Assembly: GCA_937998875.1 (NCBI GenBank)
Contig: CALLBO010000072.1
Span: forward strand, 22,924-86,923
Length of the DNA stretch: 64,000 nt
Direction: 5' to 3'
DNA from: an uncultured Granulosicoccaceae bacterium
GTDB taxonomy: Bacteria > Pseudomonadota > Gammaproteobacteria > Granulosicoccales > Granulosicoccaceae
Of the stretch, positions 44,586 to 54,680 are shown in pieces; positions within the stretch are counted from its first letter, which is position 1; each line of letters begins with the position of its first letter. The notes beneath the pieces are model-generated. The model was not told the DNA's origin. It did no database searches and worked only from the letters and a program-made list of their open reading frames with translations. The translations under genes and the position numbers were made by a program.

Positions 44586-46718
44586 TCAAGCTGCCTTTCG
44601 TTCACCCGCGTTGTGGGCATCAACCCAATCTGCAAAGTCTTCACCCGGCATAGGTCTGCTTACGAGGTAGCCTTGAATTTCGTCGCAGTGTTCGGCGCGA
44701 AGAAAACCCAGTTGTTCCGGATTTTCCACCCCTTCGGCAACCACGGTGAGGTCAAGGTTGTGCGCGAGTGTAATCATGGATGTTACGATTGCAGCGTCAC
44801 CCGGATCTGTTGTCAGGTCTTTTATAAAAGACTGGTCAATTTTCAGTTTGTCTACCGGGAGTCTTTTCAGGTAACTGAGGGAAGAGAAACCGGTACCGAA
44901 GTCATCGATGGAAACATGCAGGCCAAGATCTTTTAGTGCCTGTAGTATTTTGATACCACCTTCCACATCCTGCATGAGCAGGCTTTCGGTGAGTTCTATT
45001 TCAAGATAGGCCGGATTAAGGCCGGTGTCTTGAAGAGTTTCTTTAATAACTGCTGCCATGTCTGTTCTGACCAATTGAATGGCGGAACAGTTTACTGCCA
45101 TGATGAACGGCGCAATTCCTGCGTCAATCCATTCGACCATTTGCCTGCAGGCAGTTCTCAATACCCACTCCCCGAGTGGAACAATCAAGCCGGTTTCCTC
45201 TGCCAGCGGAATAAAGTCCGCCGGACTTACTCTGCCACGTTCAGGGTGATTCCAGCGTACCAGTGCTTCGAGCCCGGCAACTTCACCGGTTTTAAGCATT
45301 ATTTTTGGTTGATACTCAAGATGAAAGCCATCGGTTTCCAATGATTTTCTTAAGTCACGTTCCATTGCGAAGCGCTCAAGTGCTAACTGGTGAATACTCT
45401 GCGAGTAAAACTGGTATCCGTTGCGGCCCTGTTCTTTAGCATGATACATCGCCACGTCGGCGTGTTTGAGTAGTGTGTCCGCTGTATCGCCGTCATCTGG
45501 AAACAGACTTATGCCGATAGTTGTGGTTATTCTGACTTCATTACCGTCGAGATTAAAAGTTTCAGAAAGTGTCTGACAAATTCGTCGCGCTACATAGGCT
45601 GCATCTTCGACTCGATCCACATAATCAACCAATACAACAAATTCATCACCACCGAGTCTGGCTATGACCTCTGTGTTAGGGTTAGCAGTCGCAGGCAGGT
45701 TTACTGTGTTCTCTGAGGGGCGTTGTCTTATTGCCTGTGTCAGTCGGGATGAAACCTGTCTTAACAGCAGATCCCCGGCATTATGGCCCAGCGTATCGTT
45801 AACTTGTTTAAAATGATCGAGATCAAGGAACAGCAGCGCAAACTTTGAAGATTGCTTTGCACAGCGGGCCTGAGCCAACGAAATCATGTCGTACAGATGT
45901 GCGCGATTGGGAAGACCGGTAACAAGATCGTAGTACGCAAGGTTATGTATCTGCTCCTCCGCGTTGGTTCGTTCGGTTATGTCCTGAATGGTACCGACCA
46001 TATGTGTATCGGATTCCGGCTCCGCTTCAACGTGTATTATGCGAGCGTCTTCTTCATTGTTTTTTGCAATTCGGAATTCAAATGTGAATCGACTGTCGTC
46101 CGACTGAGCGCGCTCCAGTATGCCGGCAACATGACTTCTGTCATCTGCGTGTACCGCATTCAGAAAGCCACTGAGTTTATTTCCCAGTGATTTAGTCTGC
46201 AGTATGTTGCCACACTCGCTTGACCACTCTACATGGTCGGTTTTCCGTTCCCATTCCCATTGACCGAGTTTTGCTATTCGTTGTGCTTTACCAAGCCGGA
46301 TCTGACTGGCACGGAGGTCATCGGCGGTTTTAGCCGAACGCATCATGTAGCGAACCCGGTAGGGTAGTAAGTAGAAATTTATCGGTTTGGTTACAAAGTC
46401 TGTTGCACCGGCTTCATAAGCCTTTTGAATAGACTCAACATCATCAAGCCCGGTAATCATGAGAATTGGTACATGCTCACCGGCTTCCCGTGATTTGATT
46501 GCGGCACAACTTTCGAATCCGTTCATGCGGGGCATGATGACATCCATGACAACAATATCGGGCTTGTGCTTTTCAAACTGTTCAACAGCAACCTGGCCGT
46601 CTTCTGCCTCAATTACCTCGAATCCGGCGGCACTTAATGCTTCAGAAGCCATCAACAAGCCTGCCATGTCGTCGTCAACGACAAGCACTTTTGGCTTCTG
46701 ATCGGTTGAATATGTCAT
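44586..46718 (-). CDS. REC-PAS-GGDEF-EAL c-di-GMP regulator
   Basis: A 710-residue response regulator for cyclic di-GMP. Order: receiver at 8-130 (Asp59 in VVMDVIMPRMNG, Lys in DFVTKPINF), PAS at about 145-260, GGDEF with intact RLGGDEFVVL, and EAL with GLEALVRW, ELTESLLM, IDDFGTGFSSLSYLK and VAEGVENPEQ. Both catalytic cores look complete, so it could be bifunctional. It is second in an operon 24 bp after a hybrid kinase with an HPt domain, which is the probable phosphodonor. Confidence 0.93.
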   Translation of the reverse strand: MTYSTDQKPKVLVVDDDMAGLLMASEALSAAGFEVIEAEDGQVAVEQFEKHKPDIVVMDVIMPRMNGFESCAAIKSREAGEHVPILMITGLDDVESIQKAYEAGATDFVTKPINFYLLPYRVRYMMRSAKTADDLRASQIRLGKAQRIAKLGQWEWERKTDHVEWSSECGNILQTKSLGNKLSGFLNAVHADDRSHVAGILERAQSDDSRFTFEFRIAKNNEEDARIIHVEAEPESDTHMVGTIQDITERTNAEEQIHNLAYYDLVTGLPNRAHLYDMISLAQARCAKQSSKFALLFLDLDHFKQVNDTLGHNAGDLLLRQVSSRLTQAIRQRPSENTVNLPATANPNTEVIARLGGDEFVVLVDYVDRVEDAAYVARRICQTLSETFNLDGNEVRITTTIGISLFPDDGDTADTLLKHADVAMYHAKEQGRNGYQFYSQSIHQLALERFAMERDLRKSLETDGFHLEYQPKIMLKTGEVAGLEALVRWNHPERGRVSPADFIPLAEETGLIVPLGEWVLRTACRQMVEWIDAGIAPFIMAVNCSAIQLVRTDMAAVIKETLQDTGLNPAYLEIELTESLLMQDVEGGIKILQALKDLGLHVSIDDFGTGFSSLSYLKRLPVDKLKIDQSFIKDLTTDPGDAAIVTSMITLAHNLDLTVVAEGVENPEQLGFLRAEHCDEIQGYLVSRPMPGEDFADWVDAHNAGERKAA

Positions 46719-46742
46719 GCCGCTTCCTGCTTTACGATTACG

Positions 46743-48806
46743 CTACGCGTACTGCTTTATCTGATCCACGACTGAGTGGAAACCGATTGAGATTTTCTGC
46801 ACATCTTCTGCCGCATTACCGAGCTCATCATTAGCCGCTTTGGCTTCTACCCGGCTGCATACCTCAGAAAGGCCCGAAGCGCCTACGTAGGCACTGCTCG
46901 ACTTAAGCGTATGCGCTGCCATCTTCACTCTGTCGCAATCATTCGCGGCGATGCCTTCTTCAATCGCTGTGATCAGTTCCGGTGACTTGTCCATATACAT
47001 CTTTACGATGCGTGCAAGTATGTCCGGTTGTCCGGGGCGTTGAAGAGATTTGATGGCATTCAGTGCTGTTTCGTCTATTTCTATATTCATGTTGTCCTCG
47101 GCTGAAATATCATTTGATTCGAGATCGGAATTTTCCTTTTTACTTACTTCTTCTGCCGTTCTGGAAACCCAAAGCTGTACAACGCGTGATAGATCTGTCT
47201 GGAATATTGGCTTCGTTAAGTAGTCATCCATTCCAGCATCAAAGCAGAGGTCTCTGTCACCCTGCATCGCGTTTGCGGTGAGGGCTACAATTGGTATTTG
47301 CACGTTGTTCTCGCGTATTGCACGGGTAGCATTGAAGCCGTCCATTACCGGCATTTGACAGTCCATCAGGACAAGATCAATATTGTCATCTTGCAGGATG
47401 GCGTCGACCGCATCAGCACCATTGTTGGCAACCATCACTTCATAGCCCATTGATTCGAGCATGGTAGTGGCGACTTCCTGGTTGATCGGATCGTCCTCTG
47501 TTAGAAGAATGCGGGTAGTTCGATCCAGCGCTGGTATTTGTGGTGGGGCTTTATCATCAAGAATAATCCCTTTGATGGAATCGTACAGCAATGCCTGTCG
47601 TGCTGGTTTCATCAAGGATTTTACGATGCCTTTTTCCTTTAGCTCTGATTGGGTCATATCTACCACAGAGGAGGTCAGCATCATGACCCGCAAGTGCGCA
47701 GCATAGTCAGCATTCTGAATATGTTGTGCCAGTTCAAGCCCGTCCATGTTCGGCATGTTTAAGTCAAGTATTGCGAGTTGAAACGGGTTGTTGGTATCGG
47801 CGGCCGCCTGCAGAAGTTGCAGAGCCTGTTCGCCGGAATCGGCGCATTGAACGTCAAGCTCCCATTGTTTTAGTTGCAATGACAGGATCTCAAGATTGGT
47901 TTGTGTATCATCAACAATCAACACCCTGTTACCTTTTAAAAGGCTCCGGCCTACCTCATTTATCGCTTCAGTGCTGCCTTCTTTGAGCTTGCACTCAAAT
48001 GTGAACGCCGAACCATGGCCGGGAGTACTGTGCATGGTGATTTTGCCATTCATCAGTTGTGCAAGCTGATTAGCGATTGCCAGGCCCAGGCCGGTGCCAC
48101 CATATTTTCTGGTACTTGAACCATCGGCCTGTGCAAATGATTTGAATATTTCGGACTGAACACCTGGTTCAATACCGCAACCAGTGTCTGTAACCGTTAC
48201 TGAATGCGTGCGATCAATTGAACTGACCTGGGCGCTGACAACGATTTCACCAGCATCGGTAAACTTAATCGCGTTGTCGACAATGTTGGCGATAATCTGT
48301 CGAATCCTGAATTCGTCACCGATTACCGGTACCTGATCTATTGTCTCAGTGTTACAAATCAGACTTAGACCTTTCGAATGGGCCTTGTCTTCGTATTGGC
48401 TGCAAACGTTATGAACAGTCTTGTTGAAGAAGAAAACGCTTTCTTCGAGATCGAGTTTGCCGTGATGCAGCCCGGAGATATCCAGCATGTCGTTTACCAC
48501 AAACAGAAGCGACTCGGTAGAGCGGGCAATTGAGTTGGTGAAATTGCGCTGTGACTCACTCAGCTTTGTTCCGAGTAACAGCTCAGTCATGCCGAGAATG
48601 CCGTTCATCGGTGTTCTGATTTCGTGGCTGACATTGGCAAGGAATCGACTTTTCATCGTCTCCGCTGCGTCTGCCCGTTCCTTCTCAATTGCAAGCTCTG
48701 CTTCGAGCCGACTGTTTTCCGCGCGCAGGTGAGCAGCAGAGTGCTCCGCAGACTGTACGTGCTGTTCGAGTGCTGACCGTTCTTGTTGTTCTGGATCGTC
48801 GCTCAT
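46743..48806 (-). CDS. hybrid histidine kinase with two receivers and HPt
   Basis: A 687-residue soluble kinase. It starts with a coiled coil (about 1-50) and lacks any obvious sensor domain. Then come HisKA ([17 protein letters not shown]), an HATPase ([17 protein letters not shown]), receiver 1 ([14 protein letters not shown], Asp in [13 protein letters not shown]), receiver 2 ([14 protein letters not shown], Asp in [13 protein letters not shown], Lys in YLTKPIF) and a C-terminal HPt with His in [14 protein letters not shown]. The absence of an input domain suggests that it is driven by a partner. It is divergent from the PhnD-like/kinase operon and drives the GGDEF-EAL gene by operon position. 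Confidence 0.93.
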   Translation of the reverse strand: MSDDPEQQERSALEQHVQSAEHSAAHLRAENSRLEAELAIEKERADAAETMKSRFLANVSHEIRTPMNGILGMTELLLGTKLSESQRNFTNSIARSTESLLFVVNDMLDISGLHHGKLDLEESVFFFNKTVHNVCSQYEDKAHSKGLSLICNTETIDQVPVIGDEFRIRQIIANIVDNAIKFTDAGEIVVSAQVSSIDRTHSVTVTDTGCGIEPGVQSEIFKSFAQADGSSTRKYGGTGLGLAIANQLAQLMNGKITMHSTPGHGSAFTFECKLKEGSTEAINEVGRSLLKGNRVLIVDDTQTNLEILSLQLKQWELDVQCADSGEQALQLLQAAADTNNPFQLAILDLNMPNMDGLELAQHIQNADYAAHLRVMMLTSSVVDMTQSELKEKGIVKSLMKPARQALLYDSIKGIILDDKAPPQIPALDRTTRILLTEDDPINQEVATTMLESMGYEVMVANNGADAVDAILQDDNIDLVLMDCQMPVMDGFNATRAIRENNVQIPIVALTANAMQGDRDLCFDAGMDDYLTKPIFQTDLSRVVQLWVSRTAEEVSKKENSDLESNDISAEDNMNIEIDETALNAIKSLQRPGQPDILARIVKMYMDKSPELITAIEEGIAANDCDRVKMAAHTLKSSSAYVGASGLSEVCSRVEAKAANDELGNAAEDVQKISIGFHSVVDQIKQYA

Positions 48807-49072
48807 ATCTCATTCTTATCTTTATATATCGCGTGCTACCGACGCCTGCGTTATATCGGCTTCCAGCGCTATAGGTGTGATCGACAACTTTTTGGACTAG
48901 CTTGATTTGCGGTAGCGAATTGTTGACGCACTGCAGGCATTGGTGCGGGATATTTCGCAATGTCGGACATGTCCTCAATTGTTGCTGCAATTTGCCGACA
49001 CAGTGGGGGCAGATCAAATAGGGGTACTAGTTCACACCTCTGTTAGGCGTAAACACAGAGTCGACTCGATAA

Positions 49073-50023
49073 ATGAAAACACTGTTACACAAACTGTCGG
49101 TTGCAGTTGTTGCCGGCGTGATGCTACTGACCAGTAGCGCCTTCGCTGCAGACAATGCTGCAGCAGATATTGACGATGACAGGATCACGCTGAGTATCGG
49201 GCTCTACACAACGAGCAAGCCCTCAACAGTTGTGAAGAAGTTCAGACCCATTGTGTCTTTGCTTGAAAGCAGGGTGTCGGCGAAACTTGGTAAATCAGTT
49301 CGCATACGTATGCAGATAGCAAAGAACTATCAGAAAGGTGTTGAGTACCTGGCGAACGGGAAGGTAGATTTTGCCCGCTTCGGCCCGGCGACTTACGTGG
49401 AAGCCAAAACGGAAAATCCGAATATACAGATTCTCGCGGTGGAAAGTAAAAATGGAACCAAGGTAGTGAATGGAATCATTGCAACCGGCTTGCACAGTTC
49501 GATTCGAAAGCTCAGTGATCTGAAAGGACAGTCGTTTGCATTTGGAGATATGCAGTCTTCAAGCGGCCGATATATGGCGCAGCAGTTTCTATTGAGAAAT
49601 GGTATCAGCGCCAAAGACCTCAGTCGTTATGAGTATCTTGGACGCCACGATGTTGTCGGTACGAAAGTTAGCGTTGGCAATTTTGCAGCCGGTGCAATGT
49701 CGGAGGCGACATTCAGGCTTTTGCTCTCTGAGGGAGAGAAAATACGCGAGCTGGCAAGATTTCCCCTTGTATCAAAGCCATGGGTCGCCCGAGCCGGTAT
49801 TGATCCGGCAATTTACAGTGCGCTTAAAATCAGTCTTTTAGAGCTATCTAATTCAGATGCCATGTTGCCTCTTGATTTTAACGGATTTCTGGAAAGTACC
49901 AATGCCGATTTTCGGGTTATTGCAGAATCAATGAGTCAGAATCACCGCTTTTTTAGTGACGAAAACAAAAAATCTACTGAGTGGGTTCTTGCAGGTAGAA
50001 AAGAGAACAGTAATTCCAAGTGA
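49073..50023 (+). CDS. PhnD-like periplasmic binding protein
   Basis: A 316-residue periplasmic protein with signal peptide MKTLLHKLSVAVVAGVMLLTSSAFAA. The PhnD/SsuA/TAXI-like fold is visible in LSIGLYTTSKPSTVVKKFRPIVSLLE, VDFARFGPATYVEAK, GQSFAFGDMQSSSGRYMAQQFL and VGTKVSVGNFAAGAMSEATFRL. No phosphonate ABC permease or ATPase adjoins. Instead, a membrane hybrid kinase follows after 90 bp in the same direction, so I infer that this protein is a ligand sensor presenting to that kinase. Confidence 0.87.
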   Translation: MKTLLHKLSVAVVAGVMLLTSSAFAADNAAADIDDDRITLSIGLYTTSKPSTVVKKFRPIVSLLESRVSAKLGKSVRIRMQIAKNYQKGVEYLANGKVDFARFGPATYVEAKTENPNIQILAVESKNGTKVVNGIIATGLHSSIRKLSDLKGQSFAFGDMQSSSGRYMAQQFLLRNGISAKDLSRYEYLGRHDVVGTKVSVGNFAAGAMSEATFRLLLSEGEKIRELARFPLVSKPWVARAGIDPAIYSALKISLLELSNSDAMLPLDFNGFLESTNADFRVIAESMSQNHRFFSDENKKSTEWVLAGRKENSNSK

Positions 50024-50113
50024 AGTGTTGCAGACAATAAATAATAGAGAATTCGGGTAGTACCCGGCCGCACGAAAAATAAAATAAAAGTGCGGTCCAT
50101 ACCGGAGCGGAAA

Positions 50114-52378
50114 ATGCCAATGCAGTTGATAAAGAAGTATAAATTGCAGAGCTTACTGTTTATCAGTTTGACTCTGACGTTTGCCAGTGTTGCCTATATC
50201 ACGGGTGAATACATGCGTACTGTGCAAACCCGTACTCTGGAAGATAGTTTTCAACGACACAGTCAAAAGACTTTCAGTATGCTGTTTGCCACTTCACTTG
50301 ATGCGGTACTCAGTGAGGATCAACCGGTACTGGAGACGATCGTAGCGCAATCGATAGAGCTTGATCCGGAGATTCATGCGCTTTCGATCGTGAATGAGTA
50401 TAACCAGGTACTTGCAGCCTGGAATAGTAAGCGGGAAATATCAGATTCTTTGAAAATTCCGTTCCAGCAGGATGTGGTCTTTGAAGGCGAGTCCTTCGGA
50501 TCTATTTCGATTGTTTGGGATGCGAGTGTGCAGCGTCAGACTGTGCGCGATCACGTGAATAAAATATGGCTCTACACGATCACCGCTTTCACTATTATTG
50601 CATTTATCGTAATGCTGGTAGTGATGCGTCTGGTTGTAGCACCGATCCGGGCAATCCATAACAAGCTTGTTGAAATTCAAATGGATCAGCACGGCAAGCC
50701 GATCAAGGTACAGGCAGCCCGTGAGCTGGATGAACTGGCAGATACAGTTAATGAGCTTGGTAATCTTATTGAGCTCAAACTCGCGCGGGAAAAAGAACTG
50801 GAAGAAACGTCGAGATCCAAATCGGAGTTTCTGGCAAACATGAGCCACGAGCTCAGAACACCAATGAACGGTGTGCTGGGTATGCTGAACCTGCTTAGTA
50901 AGACCGAGCTGGATACCAGTCAGTCTGATTGTGTTGACACGGCAGTATCGTCTGGTAAAAACCTGCTCAGCCTGATTAATGACATTCTGGATTTCTCAAA
51001 GATTGAAGCCGGTCGTCTCGAATACGAATCTATCGATTTCAATCTGTTATCTCTTGTTGAAGACACTTGTAGCGCGCTTGCGACCCAGGCGCACACCAAG
51101 GATCTGGAGCTGGTCACCGATCTCGACTTTACAATTCCCGTGATGGTCAACGGTGATCCAACCCGCTTGCGTCAGGTATTGACAAACCTCATGGGGAACG
51201 CGATCAAATTCACTACCAAAGGCGAAATTATTGTACGTACCCGGTATGTTGACGCGGATGCCGGCGTTGTTTCTTTTGAGGTGCAGGATAGCGGTGTCGG
51301 TATTAGCGACAGTGCAATAGATGCGATCTTTGATTCGTTTGCGCAGGCAGACGGTTCTACCACTCGTAGATTCGGAGGTACCGGCCTTGGGCTATCAATT
51401 TCCAAGCAGTTGGTCGAAGGGCTGGGTGGTGAAATTACGGTTACATCCGAGCCGGATGTGGGTAGCACGTTTGCGTTCACTATCCCGTTCCGTTCATGTG
51501 ATGAAGCAGCAGAGCCGAAGGTGTTTAATCGTCTTGTCGGGGCGAACGTCATACTGCTTGAAGGTAACGACACAGCGCGTAAGCAACTGCAAGAATGTCT
51601 GACCGCATTGGGTGCGCAAGTCAGTGCTTTTGAATCTGCGCTCAAGGGGCTCAGTCACCTCAGTAGCAGGGGTACGGAAAACCTTGATGCAATTCTGGTA
51701 TCGTCGAATCTTACCGACATGACCGGGACTCAATTTGTTCAGGTTCTAGCGAAGAATGCGGCGCTGAATTCGATAAGGGTTATGTCTCTGGTCTACATGA
51801 GCAGCCAGTCTCAAGACCTTCTGGCTAACAATAATGCTCGAGTCGGTGCTCACCTGACCAAGCCGGTAAGGCTTGATTCACTGCACACGCTACTCGGAGA
51901 TTTGATTCATGGCGAGGATTCCAGTGCCCGCAAACCGGAAAATGCACCGCAAAAACAGGCGGCTGTAAAAGCAGGTGGCAGAGTGCTGGTTGTTGAAGAC
52001 AACGAGATTAACCAGATGGTGGCCGTCGGTATGTTGGAGAGTCTGGGGTATACGGTAGAATGTGCTGACAATGGTTTGCTGGCGCTGCAAGCGCTTGAAG
52101 ATAACATCTATGATGTCATTCTGATGGATTGTCAGATGCCTGAAATGGATGGCTACGAGGCAACCGGACGAATTCGCAAGCACAACAACCCTGGTGTTGT
52201 CGCTACGCCGATCATCGCGCTTACCGCGAATGCAATGTCGGGTGATTCTGAAAAATGTATCGCTGCAGGAATGGATGATTATCTGGCAAAGCCGTTTGAA
52301 CCGGATCTGTTTGAAGAAAAAATACTCTACTGGATGACTAATGGCCGTAGTGGTGCTGCGAAGCAGAAAGCCGCATGA
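50114..52378 (+). CDS. BarA-like membrane hybrid histidine kinase
   Basis: A 754-residue kinase. Two membrane helices (LLFISLTLTFASVAYITG and IWLYTITAFTIIAFIVMLVV) bracket a periplasmic domain of about 125 residues. Then come HAMP, HisKA (ANMSHELRTPMNGVLGM), an HATPase (LTNLMGNAIKFT, DGSTTRRFGGTGLGLSI), receiver 1 and receiver 2 (VLVVEDNEINQMV, Asp in VILMDCQMPEMDG, Lys in YLAKPFE). Receiver 1 lacks the phospho-acceptor Asp: LDAILVSSNLTDMTG stands where a D would be, so it is probably a pseudo-receiver. There is no HPt. The ATG at 50114 is favoured by GGAG seven bases upstream over a GTG at 50090. It may work with the PhnD-like gene. Confidence 0.92.
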   Translation: MPMQLIKKYKLQSLLFISLTLTFASVAYITGEYMRTVQTRTLEDSFQRHSQKTFSMLFATSLDAVLSEDQPVLETIVAQSIELDPEIHALSIVNEYNQVLAAWNSKREISDSLKIPFQQDVVFEGESFGSISIVWDASVQRQTVRDHVNKIWLYTITAFTIIAFIVMLVVMRLVVAPIRAIHNKLVEIQMDQHGKPIKVQAARELDELADTVNELGNLIELKLAREKELEETSRSKSEFLANMSHELRTPMNGVLGMLNLLSKTELDTSQSDCVDTAVSSGKNLLSLINDILDFSKIEAGRLEYESIDFNLLSLVEDTCSALATQAHTKDLELVTDLDFTIPVMVNGDPTRLRQVLTNLMGNAIKFTTKGEIIVRTRYVDADAGVVSFEVQDSGVGISDSAIDAIFDSFAQADGSTTRRFGGTGLGLSISKQLVEGLGGEITVTSEPDVGSTFAFTIPFRSCDEAAEPKVFNRLVGANVILLEGNDTARKQLQECLTALGAQVSAFESALKGLSHLSSRGTENLDAILVSSNLTDMTGTQFVQVLAKNAALNSIRVMSLVYMSSQSQDLLANNNARVGAHLTKPVRLDSLHTLLGDLIHGEDSSARKPENAPQKQAAVKAGGRVLVVEDNEINQMVAVGMLESLGYTVECADNGLLALQALEDNIYDVILMDCQMPEMDGYEATGRIRKHNNPGVVATPIIALTANAMSGDSEKCIAAGMDDYLAKPFEPDLFEEKILYWMTNGRSGAAKQKAA

Positions 52379-52447
52379 TGCTGTTTGATTGAACAGTTAC
52401 AAGTGCAGTAACCAGTCCGGTAGTAGTACAGTTATGATAAATATTGA

Positions 52448-53020
52448 ATGGAAATAATGAATACTAATAAAAAATCCGGTCGTCCTGAGCGACTCTATGG
52501 TACCCGTGCTGACACTACCTACACCGTAAGCGGAATTGTGCATATGATTCGCAACGACGCGGAGCTTCCCTACGTCCGGGAGGGTGAGATAATTGTGGCC
52601 GAGAGAATCAGCGCAGAGTGGCGTGATCAACTGACACTTGCAAAAGCCATTATTGAAAGTGACAGCGCAACAGATTCTGTCGCAGCACTTCTGGGTCGTC
52701 ATTATGATATTCCGGCGATTGTATCGGTGTCTGGTGCGATGGAACTGCGTTCCGGTGACATTGTCACGGTTTATGGTGATGGTGAAATTGAGCGTATCTA
52801 TGAGAAGCGCGCATCGGATTCGCCCATGCGGGTATCGGTTCCCGCTGCAGTCGCGGCCCGTACAGTTCATGGAATCATCACAGCTGAGAATGTTGTTAGT
52901 TTTAGTAGCGCACGACGCCGGCTGGAATCGAATGATGAAGATGATGGTCAGAGCCCGGTTTCAACTGAAGGTGGTTCAGCCAGCAGTGGCCCAGCTGACG
53001 GTGGTTCAGCTGCAGGGTAG
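52448..53020 (+). CDS. phosphohistidine-swivel-like protein lacking His
   Basis: A 190-residue protein. Residues 45-120 resemble the mobile (swivelling) domain of PEP-utilising enzymes: GEIIVAERISAEWRD, AKAIIESDSATDSVAALLGR, YDIPAIVSVSGAMELRSGDIVTVYGDGEIERI. In true members this helix carries the phosphorylated His just before AA(V/I); here residue 78 is Val. The N- and C-terminal extensions are polar, and the last 40 residues are Ser/Gly/Asp-rich. It follows the hybrid kinase by 69 bp in the same direction. A non-catalytic, possibly signalling or binding, role is inferred. Confidence 0.72.
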   Translation: MEIMNTNKKSGRPERLYGTRADTTYTVSGIVHMIRNDAELPYVREGEIIVAERISAEWRDQLTLAKAIIESDSATDSVAALLGRHYDIPAIVSVSGAMELRSGDIVTVYGDGEIERIYEKRASDSPMRVSVPAAVAARTVHGIITAENVVSFSSARRRLESNDEDDGQSPVSTEGGSASSGPADGGSAAG

Positions 53021-53153
53021 TACAACCGCTGGCGAATAAGCTTTTACCTGGCAGTTGGCCTTGCAAAAGCGTCTTAAAAGCACCACATTGGTAGTATCGC
53101 CAGGTGATCTGTCCGTGATTACCTTCGTATAAACCAAAGCGTTTTGTTTATAA

Positions 53154-54233
53154 ATGCATCTACTTAAAATCTGGCTAGCGCTGATTTCAATGCTTCTGTG
53201 TGGTTGTTCTTTACAACAACAAACAGATAAAGCAGAGCAGGTGTGGCTTAATGCGAGCGCTGCTGATACTGTTTTGCACGGCGTCAATCTTAAGGACAAG
53301 AATAGTCCAGACGACTTCAATACGTTTGATGTACAGTCGACCGACGGAGAGAGCAACCAACAGCCCTTCCTCACTGCAGTCGGTGCCAATACTTATTACC
53401 GTGGCAGAATTCAATCAACTCAAATAAGAGAGCTTAGCGGTATTGCACCTGTCTTGGGCGAGAGTGACAAGTACTGGGCGATTAATGACAGTGGGAACCA
53501 GCCAGTGCTTTATGCTTTTGACGGAACCGGCAGGCACCTGGCGGCTATAGATCTGGCGGTTCGAAATAGAGACTGGGAGGATATGTCTTCCTATTCATAC
53601 ATGAACGAAAACTGGATTGCGGTGGCTGAGACCGGTGACAATCTGCTAAGACACCCGGTCAGTGCAATCCATATTTTCCGGCAGCCAGATTTACACAACG
53701 CTCCCACCCGGATAAAGCCCTATCAACGAATAGATTTTTCCTATCCCGATGGTCCCAGAAATGTTGAATCAATAGCAATCTCCGTGGCTGAGGGCCGGAT
53801 ATATCTCATTGCCAAGGACAATGCCGAAGCGGGCCTTTATACCTTGCCTCTTGCTGCCAGTCACCAGGGGGGACAATCGGGTCGCGGACCGCTTATCGCT
53901 ACACGGGTAGGGCGGTTAGGTAAACTGAACAATACAGAAGATGATGTCTGGTGGGAGCGTTTGTTTGCCGGTCGCATACTGCTTGAAGCTACAGCGGCGG
54001 ACATAAGCGCTGACGACCGCACAGCGGTGGTTACCAATTACCGGCATGTCTATCTTTTTAAGCGCCGTGGCTCAGAGACCTGGGCAAGCGCGCTGGCGCG
54101 CACTCCTGAGATTATCAGCAGTCATCGGATGCAGCAGAGTGAGGCGGTAGCGTTTTCTGCGCAATCCGATCAGGTGATTGTCAGCAGTGAGGGGCTCAAT
54201 GCGCCGCTTCTGGCAATCCGGCCGTCGCGCTGA
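53154..54233 (+). CDS. lipoprotein with beta-propeller-like domain
   Basis: A 359-residue protein with a lipoprotein signal (LISMLLCGC, lipobox Cys at about 18). The mature part looks like a beta-propeller of the esterase/phytase-like type: IRELSGIAPVLGESDKYWAINDSGNQPVLYAFDGTGRHLAAIDL, DWEDMSSY, NWIAVAETGDNLLRHP, NVESIAISVAEGRIYLIAKDN, and VAFSAQSDQVIVSSEGLNAPLL. Family assignment is uncertain and no enzyme activity is implied. It has 132 bp upstream with no other gene. Confidence 0.75.
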   Translation: MHLLKIWLALISMLLCGCSLQQQTDKAEQVWLNASAADTVLHGVNLKDKNSPDDFNTFDVQSTDGESNQQPFLTAVGANTYYRGRIQSTQIRELSGIAPVLGESDKYWAINDSGNQPVLYAFDGTGRHLAAIDLAVRNRDWEDMSSYSYMNENWIAVAETGDNLLRHPVSAIHIFRQPDLHNAPTRIKPYQRIDFSYPDGPRNVESIAISVAEGRIYLIAKDNAEAGLYTLPLAASHQGGQSGRGPLIATRVGRLGKLNNTEDDVWWERLFAGRILLEATAADISADDRTAVVTNYRHVYLFKRRGSETWASALARTPEIISSHRMQQSEAVAFSAQSDQVIVSSEGLNAPLLAIRPSR

Positions 54234-54261
54234 GTTGAAATGCGGGGCTTAAAAAATGTGC

Positions 54262-54287
54262 CGGTGTGCGAGACAAATGGCACACCG
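54262..54287 (+). other. short inverted repeat after lipoprotein gene
   Basis: CGGTGTGC (54262-54269) pairs perfectly with GCACACCG (54280-54287) around a ten-base loop, about 30 bp after the lipoprotein stop. It lacks a T-run, so it may be a weak terminator, an mRNA 3' structure or an operator for the ferredoxin gene. Confidence 0.4.
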
Positions 54288-54353
54288 TAAAAGATACACA
54301 TTTTGCAGTGGCTGGCTTATTATCTCCCGCTGAAAATACTACGAGAATACAAC

Positions 54354-54677
54354 ATGCCCAAAGTTACATTCATTGATGCCGACGGTACCCGTCATGAAGT
54401 GGAAGGTAAAAATGGCATCAGCCTGATGGAGATAGCGCTGTCGAATAATATTGACGGCATTGAGGCCGAGTGCGGTGGTTCCTGCATGTGTGCAACATGT
54501 CACTGCTTTATTGAAGATGACTTCACTGCCGGTGTGCCGGCAATGGAAAGTGATGAAGACGAGATGCTCGGATTCACCGCAGTTGATAGAAAACCGTCGA
54601 GTCGGCTCAGCTGTCAAATAAAAATGGCTGACGAGCTTGACGGTATTGAGGTGCAGCTTCCGTCAGAGCAGAACTAG
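54354..54677 (+). CDS. [2Fe-2S] ferredoxin, putidaredoxin/adrenodoxin type
   Basis: A 107-residue electron carrier. The cluster ligands are Cys40, Cys46, Cys49 (CGGSCMCATC) and Cys87 (RLSCQI), with the exact CxxxxxCxxC spacing and distal Cys of putidaredoxin. The ATG at 54354 is the natural start (MPKVTFIDADG); the frame continues 17 codons upstream without similarity. It is followed three bases after its stop by a matching FAD reductase, so the two form an electron-transfer pair. The terminal oxygenase, often a P450, is not in the window. Confidence 0.93.
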   Translation: MPKVTFIDADGTRHEVEGKNGISLMEIALSNNIDGIEAECGGSCMCATCHCFIEDDFTAGVPAMESDEDEMLGFTAVDRKPSSRLSCQIKMADELDGIEVQLPSEQN

Positions 54678-54680
54678 CCA

